Shown here: positions 11,289 to 51,360 of the stretch, piece after piece
Layout of the letters: every line of letters starts with the position of its first letter
Numbering within the stretch: the first letter of the stretch is position 1
Assembly: GCA_017654935.2 (NCBI GenBank)
Contig: CM065686.1
Location: forward strand, 36,610,536-36,674,535
Source of the DNA: Phymorhynchus buccinoides
Taxonomy: Eukaryota > Mollusca > Gastropoda > Neogastropoda > Raphitomidae
DNA: 64,000 nt
Direction of reading: 5' to 3'
Made by a program: the position numbers and the translations under genes
The notes under the pieces: model-generated
The model's input: only the letters and a program-made list of their open reading frames with translations
What the model was told of the DNA's origin: nothing
Database searches by the model: none

Positions 11289-11474
11289 GGCGTTCTCAAC
11301 ATGGATTTGTTCTCAAGATGTCTGCGCATTGTGCAACATTATTTTTTGTATATTTGACAGTTTCAGGTTAGGGTTAGGAATAGGGTTAGAGATAAGGTTA
11401 GGGATAGGTTTAGGGTCAAATTTGATGGTACGTCATGATCGATTTCACACATGCGCAGACATTTTGAGAACGCC
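11289..11474. other. Telomere-like repeats between inverted arms
   Basis: GGTTAGGGTTAGGAATAGGG and further TTAGGG-type variants occupy 11366-11417. Arms TCTCAAGATGTCTGCGCA (11311-11328) and TGCGCAGACATTTTGAGA (about 11452-11469) face each other, with outer GGCGTTCTCAA / TTGAGAACGCC. I cannot tell whether this is a MITE or a healed break. Confidence 0.6.
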
Positions 11475-11640
11475 GCACCCGTGTCATGCCTTAGCTTTGT
11501 ACTTTGCTCCGAGGAGACTGAGCCTCACAAGGATGCTACCTGCTGGGGACTAGGCGGCCTCAGGACCCCCACCCTAGAAAAGAGACTGAGTCAATCTGTC
11601 CCGATTAGGTATGAGTTCTGATGAGTCGGTATGACCGTTA

Positions 11641-11818
11641 GGGTCTGTGCACATTGGAACCGCAATCCGCAAGTTCCGTACGGAAACCCCATTCACTTAT
11701 ATAAGAAATAAGCGGATGGGGATTGCGGATGAGTTTCCGCGTCCTCTTATTTCTTATGGGGAGTGAATGGGGTTTCCGTACGGAACTTGAGGATTGCGGA
11801 TCTAATGTGCACATACCC
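11641..11818. mobile_element. Foldback element FB4
   Basis: Arms AAGTTCCGTACGGAAACCCC and GGGGTTTCCGTACGGAACTT, with outer TGTGCACATTGGA / CTAATGTGCACA. A second fragment lies at 7995-8062. There is no ORF of note. Confidence 0.8.
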
Positions 11819-11940
11819 GGTAACATCATGGCTGTGCGTAAATATCAACTGTGACTGCTTGAACGTTTTATTCATTTTAGCGACAAGATTCCTGGTAACG
11901 AGAAAACAGATCGACTTAATGATCAATTAATATCTGTATG

Positions 11941-12065
11941 GTTAAAAATTCGGGACTTTCCTGGTGTTGCACTGCCTCCATGATCGTCCCCACCATCCTT
12001 ATATATACTAATATCCCATGTGTGTCTGTTCCAGACCCGGGATCCGGGACGTTAAGCAGAATGTC
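11941..12065 (-). repeat. Dispersed repeat D1 (copy 2)
   Basis: GTTGCACTGCCTCCATGATC, CCCACCATCCTTATATATAC and GTGTCTGTTCCAGACC are the inverse of copy 1. Confidence 0.55.
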
Positions 12066-13626
12066 ATCATCGATTTAATAATGCTAATGATGATGATGAT
12101 GATGATGATGATGCTCTACAGACAATAGGCTTTAAATGTTCTGGTCGAGACCAGCGTCAACCTTGAATGAATGCCACCCAGTGCGGGTTTCTACTGATGA
12201 ATAGTTATATTCTCATAGTAGAGATCGATCCTTTCTGGGCTGCAGGAGGATGGTTCGGCAGAGGAGGCATATTGGAGGGAATAGGGGTTGGGATTAATTT
12301 AAAGAGGAGATTTAAGCGCCAATCTTGCCACTAGCTGTTGCTAGTGAAGAAGATTTTAATCTTTTCTCTCAATATTGAAGCTAACTACTCACGCGTAGCT
12401 TTAGTCACAGTATCCATACATAGCCGGATCTAGGGGGTTTCCTGGTTTCTGGACATCCCCCCACCCACGCCCCAAGCATATACCTAACACAAGGGTGAAA
12501 AGTAAGAACTGAAATAATTTAATTATCACTAAATCGCAATTAATAACTAAGAGAAGACGAAAGAAGACTTTTATTATTTGTTACCTTATTCAAAACGAGA
12601 ATAGGCGAAGTGGGAACAGACGAAACGGGATGTCTGTCAAGAAGAAGCCTGCTCCGTGGCGGCCATTGATCGACCCTAGCTAATATTGTGCGTGCATCAA
12701 TATCCTGTCCTGAACCTTTGTTTCTTTGTTCACGAATGGAGGACGACGCTAATGGTACTAGCCTAGGCCTAGCTAGTGGTCGGCAGGAGGTGGAGGGAGA
12801 GACGCAACTATGTTAAGTCCTCTCGCGTACTTTTTGTCCTTATGTGCACATTACCCTAAAATGACCCTGTTTCTGCTTTTTTTGTATTTATTTCATTACT
12901 CGCCATGTTACACTACCACATAAACTTTGAAGCCATTCTACCTGCTGGTTCGTGAGATACAGCTCGGACATGAAGGAAATTTCGGTTTCGGTTTTGTGAG
13001 TCTTCCTCAGCTTGGCGGAGGCTTGCACTGGCGGTTAAAAATTCAGGATCTCAATAGGTTGTGACATGCTGATCAAGAATATATATATGGCTATGGGAGA
13101 CCCTAGGCTTATTGTAGGTCATGGTAATCGCGAGAGGACAAAATGCCCGCAAAAGGACTTAACACATGTACAGAGAGAGAACCTACGAAAAACCTAATTT
13201 TATTTATTGAGGGTAATACTAATAGAATAAGCAAACACATGCTTTTTATTATTTTTACATCCATGCAGCCCTCTCATTGCGGGAAAAAATTGAATCAAGA
13301 GCAAAGCAGTATACATGGAAAGGGAGAGAGGCGGGGGGGGGGTGGGGTGGGTGGGAGAGGTATTATAAAATAAAATAAAAGGGTTGAGAGATGATAGACG
13401 TGATATTGAGGTCATAGGTTTTTGGGTTTTTTTTAAACCTGATAATTGTTTTGACATAGTTAATGTATTATGCGAGTGATCGATTCACTCTGAATCAAGT
13501 TGTTGTCGACAACATGAACAAAACTTGCCAATGCTTACGGGAATGTTACGTTTGGTATTTTTTGCTTTATGATGTACTGTATACATGAACTTCAAAAGGC
13601 AGACAAGAGTGAGAGAGAGGGGCTTG

Positions 13627-13631
<5 letters not shown>
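12066..13631. other. Intergenic, nothing recognised
   Basis: It contains a (GAT)n run at about 12088-12112 and a G-rich patch at 13331-13352. No conserved ORF, SINE head or inverted ends were seen. Confidence 0.5.
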
Positions 13632-15014
<1,383 letters not shown>

Positions 15015-15017
<3 letters not shown>

Positions 15018-16108
15018 CCCTGTGTGCGTGTGTTCGTTCTTTAATGTAACGTCTATCCACCTTACTGTGATCTTTGATCAGTTATGCTATGCGATTGTAT
15101 TATATACAGTGTACATGCATGTGTAAGTGCATGTGGTATTTTGCATGTTCGTCTGAGGGAAGGATGGGGTGTGGGTGTACGAGGGTATGCGAGTCTATCT
15201 ATACATCTAAATTCCATAAATAAATGGGGGGGAGTGGTATGGTACACACATAGTTTATGTAAGTGAAAAGTAAGAGAAATACTTAAACTAAGATTTGAAC
15301 CTAGACATCAAAAGAAACAAACATTAAATGGACAACATAAAAAAAAACCAAGCACATCAAAGTAAATGTCCAATAGGGCTCCCAACAAGTCCTGAATAGC
15401 ACCAAAATGCCTGAATATACAAAGAGCTCGCACTCCGCAGTTGACTGAAGCCGGTTGTTTTTTTACTCCCACCCTTTCACCTACACTACAGCTGGGGATC
15501 ATTGTGAACTCACTCACTGCCTACAAGAACCGTAACACTTCCCACCTGGAATCACAAATGAGAAAGTTCGCTTCATTCTTTGCAAGGTTTGTAGGCTGCA
15601 AAGCGATCACTCTTTATAACATTTAGGCTTTTTGATAGCACCTCTTGCAGCCCACAGAATTTAACAACTTAATGCAAATTGAATTTCAGTCGATCCAGAT
15701 CTGATCACAATTGTATCCCAAATAGAAACTTTCTAATAGGTGACAGCACAATAACCCACAGGATTTGTTTTAAATCTGTTCAGAGATAAAAAGTCAACAA
15801 GATCAGAAATGATGCGTCCCAGAGTTTCAGACAGAAAGGAAAAAACAAACAAACAAAAATACACCCCTCCTGACATTGTTTGGGTTATTGTTTTCATTTG
15901 TATTTTCTTTCCAAAATGGAATTCGTGATGTGACGTAGCATATGTGTCATGGGGTTGACCGAAATACTTCATTGATCTTCTTGTCGGATTGTTGGGGACT
16001 ACCAAAAAACAGACAGCTGTAGAAGAAGCAACTTCCAGAATGCAAAGAGACAAAAGGATTGGGTGTGGCACGGCGAGGTTAATGTCACCATCGATAGGCT
16101 TGCCACAG
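15015..16108. other. Intergenic, nothing recognised
   Basis: A/T-rich, no long ORF with similarity, no inverted ends noticed. Confidence 0.5.
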
Positions 16109-16110
16109 TA

Positions 16111-16802
16111 CAGTGCAGGGCTGCCAACCCTCTGTTGTAGTTTCCAGGGACAAACTACAGAAAAACCAGGGACACAGATTTATTTCCAGGGACAAACATC
16201 GCAATGTCATGCATCAGGGTCAAAACGAGCATTAACCTCCAATTATTTCATGATCTAGCAACATTTCTGTGACTGTTTTTTCTGTATTCTTGATGTTTTT
16301 TGGTGCCAATGTGCTTCAATATTCAAGGTCCCTTGCTGTTCAGTAACCTATGTGTAACATGCATGTTAGGAAACATTTTAAGTGTTGTGTTGGGTGTTCC
16401 TGTGTTCAATAGCAAGGCCAGCAAACAAGACAAGTGATTGTTCTACAATTATTTTTCCTCTAGTTTCCAGGGACACCAGACAGGAAAGTGGTTTCCAGGG
16501 ACAGGGTGCCATTCTTTACTGTTTCCAGGGACAAATACCCCTTAGGGGGGACGGTTGGCAGACCTGACAGTGGAACCTCCCTTACAAGATCTTCAAAAAT
16601 CATCCAAAGTTAGGTCTTATAAGGGAGGGTTCTTACAAAGGGCAATGGTCGGTTATGCTTTACGTCCTCCCGCTCTTTAAAAGAACATATGGGACATTAC
16701 TTATTTATAAAGTTGTGGTAAATAAAAGGGCAATGTCTTAGAGAAGTGGGTTTTATATGGGAGGGAGTCATAATGGGAGGTCTTATAAGGGAGGTTCCAC
16801 TG
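16111..16802. mobile_element. CAGTGGAACC MITE (copy 2), split by an F1 transposon
   Basis: TA then CAGTG (16109-16115) is cut by a 451-bp element, after which ACAGTGGAACCTCC resumes and the MITE ends GGTTCCACTG at 16802 followed by TA. The F1 target duplication ACAGTG lies within the MITE's own terminus, so the MITE is the older insertion. Confidence 0.85.
16116..16566. mobile_element. DNA transposon F1 (CAGGGCTGCCAACC ends), copy 1
   Basis: Left CAGGGCTGCCAACC and right GGTTGGCAGACCTG are inverted ends. ACAGTG flanks both sides (16110-16115, 16567-16572). Five TTTCCAGGGACA units lie inside. No transposase remains. Confidence 0.9.
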
Positions 16803-16899
16803 TACAAAACCATAGTTTACTTCCATTGGTGCATGGTTATCATTATTAATATTATTTTGTTTTGTTGCTGAGCATAGGTTTGGGGTGTTGCCTTGCTTT

Positions 16900-16903
<4 letters not shown>

Positions 16904-16991
<88 letters not shown>
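16904..16991. repeat. (GA)n microsatellite
   Basis: About 44 uninterrupted units. Confidence 0.95.
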
Positions 16992-16993
<2 letters not shown>

Positions 16994-17271
16994 AAACATC
17001 TTTTCCCTTTCTTCCCCCACCCCCGTTTTGTAGTCTCTGTAAGATTTTTTATATAGAGTATTATTTGTTTCAACAATAAAACGAGTCATTGACTGGTGCA
17101 CAGTAAAGAACCCAGTGGCAACAAAATTGTGAATTGATCATCAATCTTGCCCCCGCCCTCCCAGTTCAGTCACACATTAAAATGCAGCATTATAAAAAAA
17201 AAAGTTCTGCTAAATTCAGAGACACTCGCGCAGGTAGGGTAGGAACAGCCCAAATTTCACATACTAAAATT

Positions 17272-17452
17272 AGGTATTAGGTACTTTATAGTCACAGAGG
17301 CGTCTGTGAAATTCGGGTTGCTCCCACCTGGAGAGCGCGTCACAGCCCATTTTTTTTGCATGCGATTATTGTGCGACTGATGAGGAAGGAAAGACGGGGG
17401 GAGGGGGGAATTTTGACCAAATGACAACTTTTTCGTTGCCACTGGGCACATG

Positions 17453-17483
<31 letters not shown>

Positions 17484-17601
17484 TCCACGTTCAGACCATG
17501 AGGTCTTGTGCAAAGAGAGAGGAAAAATCCCCTGTACCCAGGTTCAAACTCAGGTTTACTTGAAACAAGGCGAACGTGCTACCTCTGTACCACTCTACAC
17601 C
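17272..17601 (-). mobile_element. tRNA-derived SINE, family S2 (copy 2)
   Basis: Same order as 10790-11176: TAGGTATTAGGTACTTTATA at the far end, the core GGACCTCGGTTTATCGTCTC, then AAACTCAGGTTTACTTGAAA and CCACTCTACACC at the minus-strand head. Confidence 0.75.
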
Positions 17602-17761
17602 TTTTTAAAGTGTGGCACCTCCCACTTGTTTGCTGTCTACTACTACTAGAATTACTTTGAAAGAATAGAATACCAGAAATTCATTTTTGAGCATGGGCCA
17701 TTTTTGTCAAGGTGCAGTGGTTGGTCCCACTATTGGAGGCTATTTTGTACATATTTTCCTG

Positions 17762-17841
17762 ATTGTTCGATATGGTCATCCACATCTCTTTTGCGTTTTG
17801 ATTGTTCGATATGGTCATCCACATCTCTTTTGCGTTACTTC
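17762..17841 (+). repeat. Two-unit tandem duplication (about 41 bp)
   Basis: GATTGTTCGATATGGTCATC followed by CACATCTCTTTTGCGTT is repeated head to tail, identically. Confidence 0.9.
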
Positions 17842-18067
17842 TTTTATCTGTAATGTTAATACATTTTTATTTCTCCTATACAGTGTTATCATAAGAGGGA
17901 GAGGGCCCTAATTGATTGATTCAAATCCTATTTCTACATTTCATCACTATTTCTAAACCCAACTATCCTAAAATTTGAATGATTCAAATACATTTACAAC
18001 AAATTCAATTAAGCCATTCAACAAAAGCATTCAGTCTTCCACCGACTTCCACAAATACAGACAGATA

Positions 18068-21000
18068 ATTGTTAAAGACAAATAGCTTTATTTGACAAAT
18101 CAAAAATTACATGTACACATACAAATGAAATGTCACAAAAGGTGAGAACTGTTCACTAGTAATGCAATAGTAGTGTCAGAAGAAAGCCTTGCAAATTGTT
18201 CCTCGTCTGCACAGTGTCTACTATTAACTCATTAGGTATCATACAAAATACTGGGACAGCTATCGAACGCCAGGGTGTACTGTATACGGCACACTCATTT
18301 TTGTCTTTCTAACGGAAAGAAATAATCGTTGATTTCTTGAACTAACCTTTCAGTGGATTCAGTAATTAAGGCTTCATTCTGCTTTATGTCATAGGGAGAA
18401 AAAAGGGTTAAGGAACAACTTGCAAATTGCGTCAAATGTCTTGCGGTTGTCATAGATTGAAGTCGCAGAGAGAGAGAGGAAGGAAAGGTGTGACCACAGA
18501 AAACTATCCACTGAAATTGGACTTCAGAGTTGTTCAACACCAAGAATGATGAGATAGCCAGTACAAGAGAAACAACTAACTCATTCTGATAGTCCACAAG
18601 CACTGATCACCACAAAACAAAAAACAGTGATGGAATGAATTACCAGGCAGCTGTGCTTCAGATCACTGATTTGCAACGTCATCAAGATCACCTTTGCCGA
18701 GAAAGATTTATGCGGTGCCTATGGATGTGGTGGGCACAATACCGAGAGGTGATGAACTAGACGTCCAGACAAACTTTTAAAATGCAAACGAGAGAGGATG
18801 GAGGTAAGATGACAGAGGGCTGGAAGCCAATAACAACTTGCTCTGATGGTGAAGAAAGAAAACCTTAACATTGAACTCGAGAAATGTCAATTGACACAGT
18901 TGTGAAAACCTCTCGAAAAAACCAGGGTCACTTCATCATCAACAAGATGTCGTGCTGATGTCACACCGTTCGTTAACGCTACAGCCATTCTTTTTTCCCC
19001 ACTTCAGTTGTCAAAGTGTGAATATTATTCATACGATTACACCAACAGTCTGCTGGTTCCCTAAAAATAAAATGAATTGTCCAGTTCTCTACACCATCCT
19101 TGTATAGCCTTAGTATGTCCCGATAGGAGGGAGAGAAAAAAAGTAAACAAGAGCACTGTTTGACTTGTGAACTAATGCATTACGAAAGTCATACATAGCC
19201 TGGATTCCACAAAATTGTTCCAGCTTCATAAATAATGACATCAACACTTGTCCATAAAAAGCTTTTTTTGTATTTTTGTATTTTATTTTTTTTTAATAAC
19301 GCACATGCTTTCAAAACAGAAGAAAAAAAGTGAGGGAGAGAGAGAGAGAAAGGAATTATAACAAAAGAGGGGAAAAAGCATCTACTAACCAATGATACAG
19401 GTACTTGTTACTGTACACACAAGATTACATGTGATGACTTGTGGAGGAGCGCGTCTCAAAATCGGCCCTCTTGCTCTCTACGCAAAACATTTATCATTCA
19501 ATGTACAGACCACAAATGAATCGACACATTCTTCTGAAACATACAACAGACACTGAAACTATGGTGTGTTTTTTTGACGTGGAAAGGTGCAACACACTTG
19601 GCCATGGTGAAAAACACAGTCTGTCCATCCAGACCGCTAGCAAACACCTGATGCAATGAAAGGCAAAGCACGTAGCATGTAATGGCAAGAGAAGGGACAC
19701 AAAAGCATCGTCTCCCTCGTCTCGCCACAAATCTCTACAACTAAGAAAGGCTCCTTCACTCACACAATCACACACATACACCATATACATGTCAGTGAGT
19801 GTGTGTATGTGTAGCTAGTTGCCTTAGTGGCAATGACAATGGGTCTACCGTAGTAAAGAACATGAGAACAAACAAACAACTCTACACAGCCACTCCCATC
19901 AAGCGGGTCAACGACAAAAAGGATCTGAACAGACCAAAAGATGGAGCAGACATTCAAGAGGCACATCTTGAGTCAGTGGGGTGGGGCAGACAAAAAAAAA
20001 AAAAAAAAAAAAGAATAAAGAAAAAGACCTGGTTTCTTCAACCATGCAAAGCCTTTGATTACACCTACACTGAAAGTGATCCAACCTGACACCACAGACA
20101 TTCATTCATCTTTACTTGTCGACTGATTAATGCACGAAAAATGAAGGATGGCAGGCAGTCACAAATCAAGATGAGAAAGAAGCACACAGAATGACAAGAA
20201 ATGACCGTATCAAAATACATACAAGCTTGTGCCACGAAAGTCTGCGAAGCCCTCTCCCCGAGTGACTGCTGCTCTTGGCAACTCCTCATACTGGCCTAAC
20301 CGCAAAGTCGCTACCCTGAGCAGGCAGTATGAGGCAGCCGACAGCCGTGGGACACCTCTCTCCTCTTTCAGTTACGCAGATCTCGAGAACCGTTGCCTAT
20401 ATATATCTCTCCTTATATATATATATGGTGAGAAAGCAGACATGGTGAAACAGAGCTACAACACAACATACAGTTTCCAACACTGGACACAACCATTTGT
20501 ATCAACCACACACACAGTCACACAAAATGAGCAAGGTCATTTTCAATCAACAACTGCTCTCAGATCCATGGAAAAAAAACCCAACAATAGTGTAAACCTC
20601 AAAAGTAAGTTTCCCCAGAAAACAGGAAAAAAAGTGTTTGCACTTAACAAATAGAACAAAAAAATAACCTTGATTAAGATATAACACAGCCTGAAGCAAC
20701 AGTTCAAAATACAATGTGAAGGAACGCAAAAAAAGCCAACTCACAAAAGCGGCAGGTATGGTAGGGGGCTACAGTGGATGTTCAATAACCAACCATAAAC
20801 TCCAGTGGAGAACAAGGCTGAATGAACAAGACATTACTTGCTCAAGCTGCAAGTTCCCTAATCTATACATCTGATCATCCGCTCCCCAGGTAAAAAAAAG
20901 TTGCAAGTTTTGTTAATGGTGTGACCACATCTAATCGAGAATGGGTCAACATCAAAGCATACAGCTCCCCCTCCCACCCTCTTCATTATTTTTATGATTT

Positions 21001-23592
21001 TTTTTAAACAGCTCAAAACAGAAAGCAGACCCTGGTCAGTCCTGCTCAAGCTGCTCTATACAATAAAACACAGAGAGAACAAATATTGCGTACATATTTT
21101 CCATCAGCTGAAAAGACTGGCAATGATGACACAAAAGTTGTGCAAGACATGCGCCCCACAAAAAAACAGCTTCTGCCTTTAGTGTCTCTTTCTGAGCTGT
21201 ACCCTTCTGCTTCTGTCCTTTTTCTTGACGTCCAGTCTCCAAAAGGTACTGTTGAGAAGGGCAACCCATTACAGCTCTAATCCTGTGAGCCGAACACTGT
21301 TGATCCTTAACCGTTAACAAGCCTGCAGTGTGGCAATGGTAGTGTAAGAAGAGTGGCGACAGTACTTCTGAGGCAGTGAGTGATCCACACGAGAGCACTG
21401 AAACACTGGCACCATTTGTGCAGGGCACTGAATTCCATGACAAAAACAAAGCAAAGTTTGCCAAGGAAAAGAAGAAAGCTTGCTCAATCATGCCTAACAT
21501 CAGTGAGTAGTACTCCTCTAACATTTTTGCATGTACATGTAAAAAAAGCTGGAACACAAAAAAAACAACCCAAAGGACAACAACAAAATAAGTCCATTCA
21601 TCGTTCCTGTGATTACATGTACAGATACTCAAAAAAGTAGTCTACAAGTTTTAACATTCTCTCTGATTTAGTGTTCCCACCAACTTTTCACTTGCTTAAA
21701 TAGTTTATGCATACACAGAAGAATTTTTCAGTCAAGACATTGCACACATTTTTTTTTAACCACAGATTCCAAAGGGAAATGAAAATATAGACACAAAAGA
21801 TTATAACTTACACTCACAATTTCACGCACGAGCCCTGGATAAGTGAATGACAGGTGCATATTCATCCAGTCCGAACAGGCAAGACAGAGAGAGATGGTGA
21901 GGACAGATAAGAGAAATGAAGGAGAGAGGAAAGAAAAAAAGGTCTGAGCACAAATGAACCAGGATGATTTGACACAAGGAGAAACAATAAAACCAAGAGT
22001 AACAGGGTGAAGGACCAAAGAGAGAATACAGATTGCTCGCAGGCGTGTGTAGTAGTATAGGTGTGGAGGTAGGGCAGTCCCTTTGGCAAGGATAAATGAC
22101 GGCTTTCTGCAGCTACCTGTTCCCCCGTTATCACCAGGCCCCTCATTTTATTCAGGCATTCCTACAGACCTCCATCACCCCCTACTTCTTGTTCCAGCTC
22201 TACACACCATAACCCAGCTAACGCCCATACAATTCCTTCACTATCCCCACTGTTGGAAACAAGTTATATTATCTTTAATCCTACACACTTCCCCTGAACA
22301 CTGCAGCCTAAATCCTTTCAATTTATCAACAACGCATTTCATCCTTTTCAATATGCACCCAAGTATTCCGTCTAATGAAAGTATTATTTTATTTCTGTTT
22401 CACAGGTGAACAGAAAGGTTAAATGTAGAACACTGAATTAAAGAAACCTTTCTTTCACTCAACAATCAAAAGTTTTTTTACAAATGATCTCATTCACCCA
22501 CCCACTGCTTTTTACTGACAATAATCTTTAAAGCTACAAATAAGGAAAAACTGCACACAGGTCCGTTGTAGCAACAGGCATACAGGTTTAGTACATGGCA
22601 AGCAAATCAACCACATGCACAAGCTTCAGCTGAATCCAATCTATTCAAAACCCTTAAGCTGAACTAAACCACCACCCCTGGTTCATAAGCAGAGGTAAAC
22701 TGACAATACATTCATGCAATTGTATCAACAGAGGCCTTTAAGCTCTTTCAACAAGACTGTTTCTAACACTGCATCTTAGCCCTTGATGATGAAACAACTT
22801 TCAATCTCAGTCCTTTCTTCACAATCCAACAACTTTTTTCTTTCTCAAAACACCTTGTTGTACAAAGCTTACGTGGAAATGGGGGCAGGTACAGGTCTTC
22901 TTTATCCTTCTCTTTTAAATGTTTTTCTCTTTCGTCTCCCACACATGCAGAATATATGATACAGAGAAGAAAAAACAAAACACTAAGATTAAAGGCTCAT
23001 CATGGATGAAAGTCATTGAACCAGAAAAAAAATTCCAGGTCAGTCATTCTTTGAAAAGAAAAAAAAAGGCCTTGTTCACGCTTAATGGAGAGATGCAACG
23101 ATCATACAGACAGAAAGCCACACACATGGCTCAAACCACAAACATTCCAACCTAAAAAGAAAAGAAGAGGGGAAGGGAACTGAAGGGCCCAAAAGAAAAC
23201 CAACAACATAGAGACGAAATAAAGAGGAGTGTCTTGTTTTCATCATCAATGTTACGGAACCAGTGGACGCCTGGCTGCGTGCGACAAGCTAACGCAGGTC
23301 GGACAGTGGCCGCGTCATGATTTTCCCTGTGGCTACCGACACCCGGCACTGACCACACTGGGGAAGGGAGGCGGAGAGAACAGGAAAGGGGAGCACTATC
23401 AGAAGAGAAGGGTGGGAAACTGAAGATTGTTCTTGTTTATGCAGGTTTGAAGAGGCTTGCCAAAGTTGGGAGAGAAGTAGACAGGGACTGCACTCCCCAC
23501 AGGGGTTGAGGAGAGGAGGGAGAAGAAATGGTGGGTGTTTGGGGGGTGGGGGGAAGGGGAGGGGGGGGACCTGAGCGGAGCGGAGCGTGCTA
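18068..23592 (-). other. Putative long 3' UTR of the Gβ gene
   Basis: Directly downstream of the stop codon lie about 5.5 kb in which I found none of the transposon, SINE or MITE families that crowd the flanking sequence. Only short A/T runs occur (for example A-rich 19991-20011 and (AT)n near 20400). A minus-strand AATAAA (TTTATT at 18087-18092) near the lower border would place cleavage at about 18060-18075. Further TTTATT matches near 19283 and 22387 could give shorter isoforms. The UTR assignment is inference; no ORF here looks conserved. Confidence 0.45.
18087..18092 (-). promoter_or_regulatory. Candidate polyadenylation signal AATAAA for the Gβ gene
   Basis: TTTATT on the plus strand reads AATAAA in the sense of the Gβ transcript, at the distal edge of the repeat-free block. 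Repeats resume within a few hundred bases (S2-type SINE at 17272-17601). Confidence 0.35.
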
Positions 23593-49727
<26,135 letters not shown>

Positions 49728-50232
49728 TTTGAAGCAAATTCCAAGTCACCTGCAAACAAACAAACACATGAAACAAGTAACTTAATAACACATCGTTGAA
49801 CAGAAATCAGGGTTCCCATTTTAAAACTACGGGGACATTCTCAGAGTTTAAATGATCTTTTAAGAAAATGGACAAAATTACCGTTTTCACTACACACTAT
49901 TTCCTATTATTAGTATTAACGAAGACAAGACAGAGTCACAGACACACGCGCACGCTTTTACTAAGAGCCTTAGAATCTATCTTGATTCTTAGCAAGAGCA
50001 GACGATTGTGCCAGAGAAGTCAAATCTGAAATGTCTGTACAACTTCGGCCCAAAAACTATTTTTAATGGTCTATTTTTTAAGGGACGATATAATTTTTTC
50101 TAATTTTAAAGGGTTTTCAAGCACCTTTTCTGGCCAAGTTGAAATTTATAAGGGTTTCAAGGGTTGGTTGGCATACAGTAAGATCGTAAAACTGATCACC
50201 CGAGTTTCATGCCCATTTTTATTAATGCATTG

Positions 50233-50338
50233 TAGTAATTTGTACGTCGGCATTGCCACAAAATTCAAATTAGACTGCTGGTATCAAATGTACGTCGGCA
50301 TTGCCACAAAATTCAAATTAGACTGCTGGTATCAAATT
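50233..50338 (+). repeat. Two-unit tandem duplication (about 49 bp)
   Basis: GTACGTCGGCATTGCCACAA followed by AATTCAAATTAGACTGCTGG and TATCAAAT is repeated exactly. Confidence 0.9.
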
Positions 50339-50479
50339 TTGCAATCTCATAAACTGGGGGCATGCTATAATTAGTAAGTTGGGACTCGAGATGAGTGTTT
50401 GGAAGCAACGCTGGTACATGGCCCAGAAAATAAGACAGTAAAAAAAAGTCACTGTGCGATAATTCTGCAATCTTGCTTA

Positions 50480-51360
50480 CTTCTTTCTTATTCTTCTGTG
50501 TTCTCAGGCCATAACGCCATAATGGGTAAGGTATGTATGTGTCCAGTTTTTAGTTTTCACTGGTGTCCCTGCTGCACACATTTTGGAGGAGCTCAAAGAA
50601 GAAAATTATTTGGAAGTTGTTTTTTTAACCCTTTGTGCCTTGCTTGTTAGACTGGAGAGCTGCACTCCCAGCCTGGGTTTTTTGAGAGACAGCAGCAAAT
50701 TTTATGGGTACTCCGGTTAAAGCTGAACATCTAAACTACTGTCTGTTCAAATTTTGCCTCAATGTTTATAAATGAATCTTGTTGGATGTAACAAATTTTC
50801 AGATATTTCCGTTAATTATAATTATGCAATCAAAGAAGAGAAATACACGCCCACTTGATGTCCCCGACGTCGACGATTGATTGGCATTGATTTCGAACGA
50901 TTCCTCACTCAAAAATGCATCAGCACAGGTTTGGTCGAGTGAAGAATTATTCGTCTGCTTGCTTTCGCTCATTTCTGACTGCGTTTCGTCCTCTTCAGGG
51001 TCAAAATCACTGTCATCGTCAGCAAATATCTCATCAATGACTTGTTTCACACTAAACCTTGGTCGCTTACTCATGGTGATGATAAAATAATCAGAAAAAA
51101 TACAAAAATCGCTCAGACATGCTTGAAAACCGGCGCACTTTGTGTGGCAAAACTTTTGAAAAGAAAGGGGCACATAGTGAGCTCCCTTTAGTCGTTAATA
51201 TTCATGAGGTCGAAGGTGAAAGAAGGTAAGGGGTCAAGCCAGACAGTTTGTCGGGCACAGGCGCTGGCAACTGTTCTCACACGCCCGACAAATTGTCGGG
51301 CACAGGGCGGAATGAGTTAAAGGCAGGAGAATGGGCCAACAAGTCAGAAAAATAGATATT
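50480..51360 (+). repeat. Copy of the 25540-type repeat, split by element G2
   Basis: 50480-50624 matches 25540-25670 and 51321-51360 (GGCAGGAGAATGGGCCAACA) matches 25686 onward. The piggyBac-like G2 sits between, with TTAA on both sides. Confidence 0.65.
50629..51316 (-). mobile_element. piggyBac-like deletion derivative G2
   Basis: TTAA at 50625-50628 and 51317-51320. The left terminus CCCTTTGTGCC and right terminus GGGCACAGGGCGGAATGAG are partly inverted. The minus-strand frame beginning near 51074 (MSKRPRFSVKQVIDEIFADD, then DSDFDPEEDETQSEMSESKQ) is the acidic N-terminus typical of piggyBac transposases. The catalytic domain is missing. Confidence 0.75.

Noticed and set aside
20229..20654. 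141-codon plus-strand ORF
   Set aside because: No recognisable family; lies antisense to the presumed 3' UTR and has poorly biased codon use.
21036..21632. 198-codon minus-strand ORF downstream of the Gβ stop
   Set aside because: Low-complexity, hydrophobic/Cys-rich, no known domain, and located in the presumed 3' UTR of the same strand.
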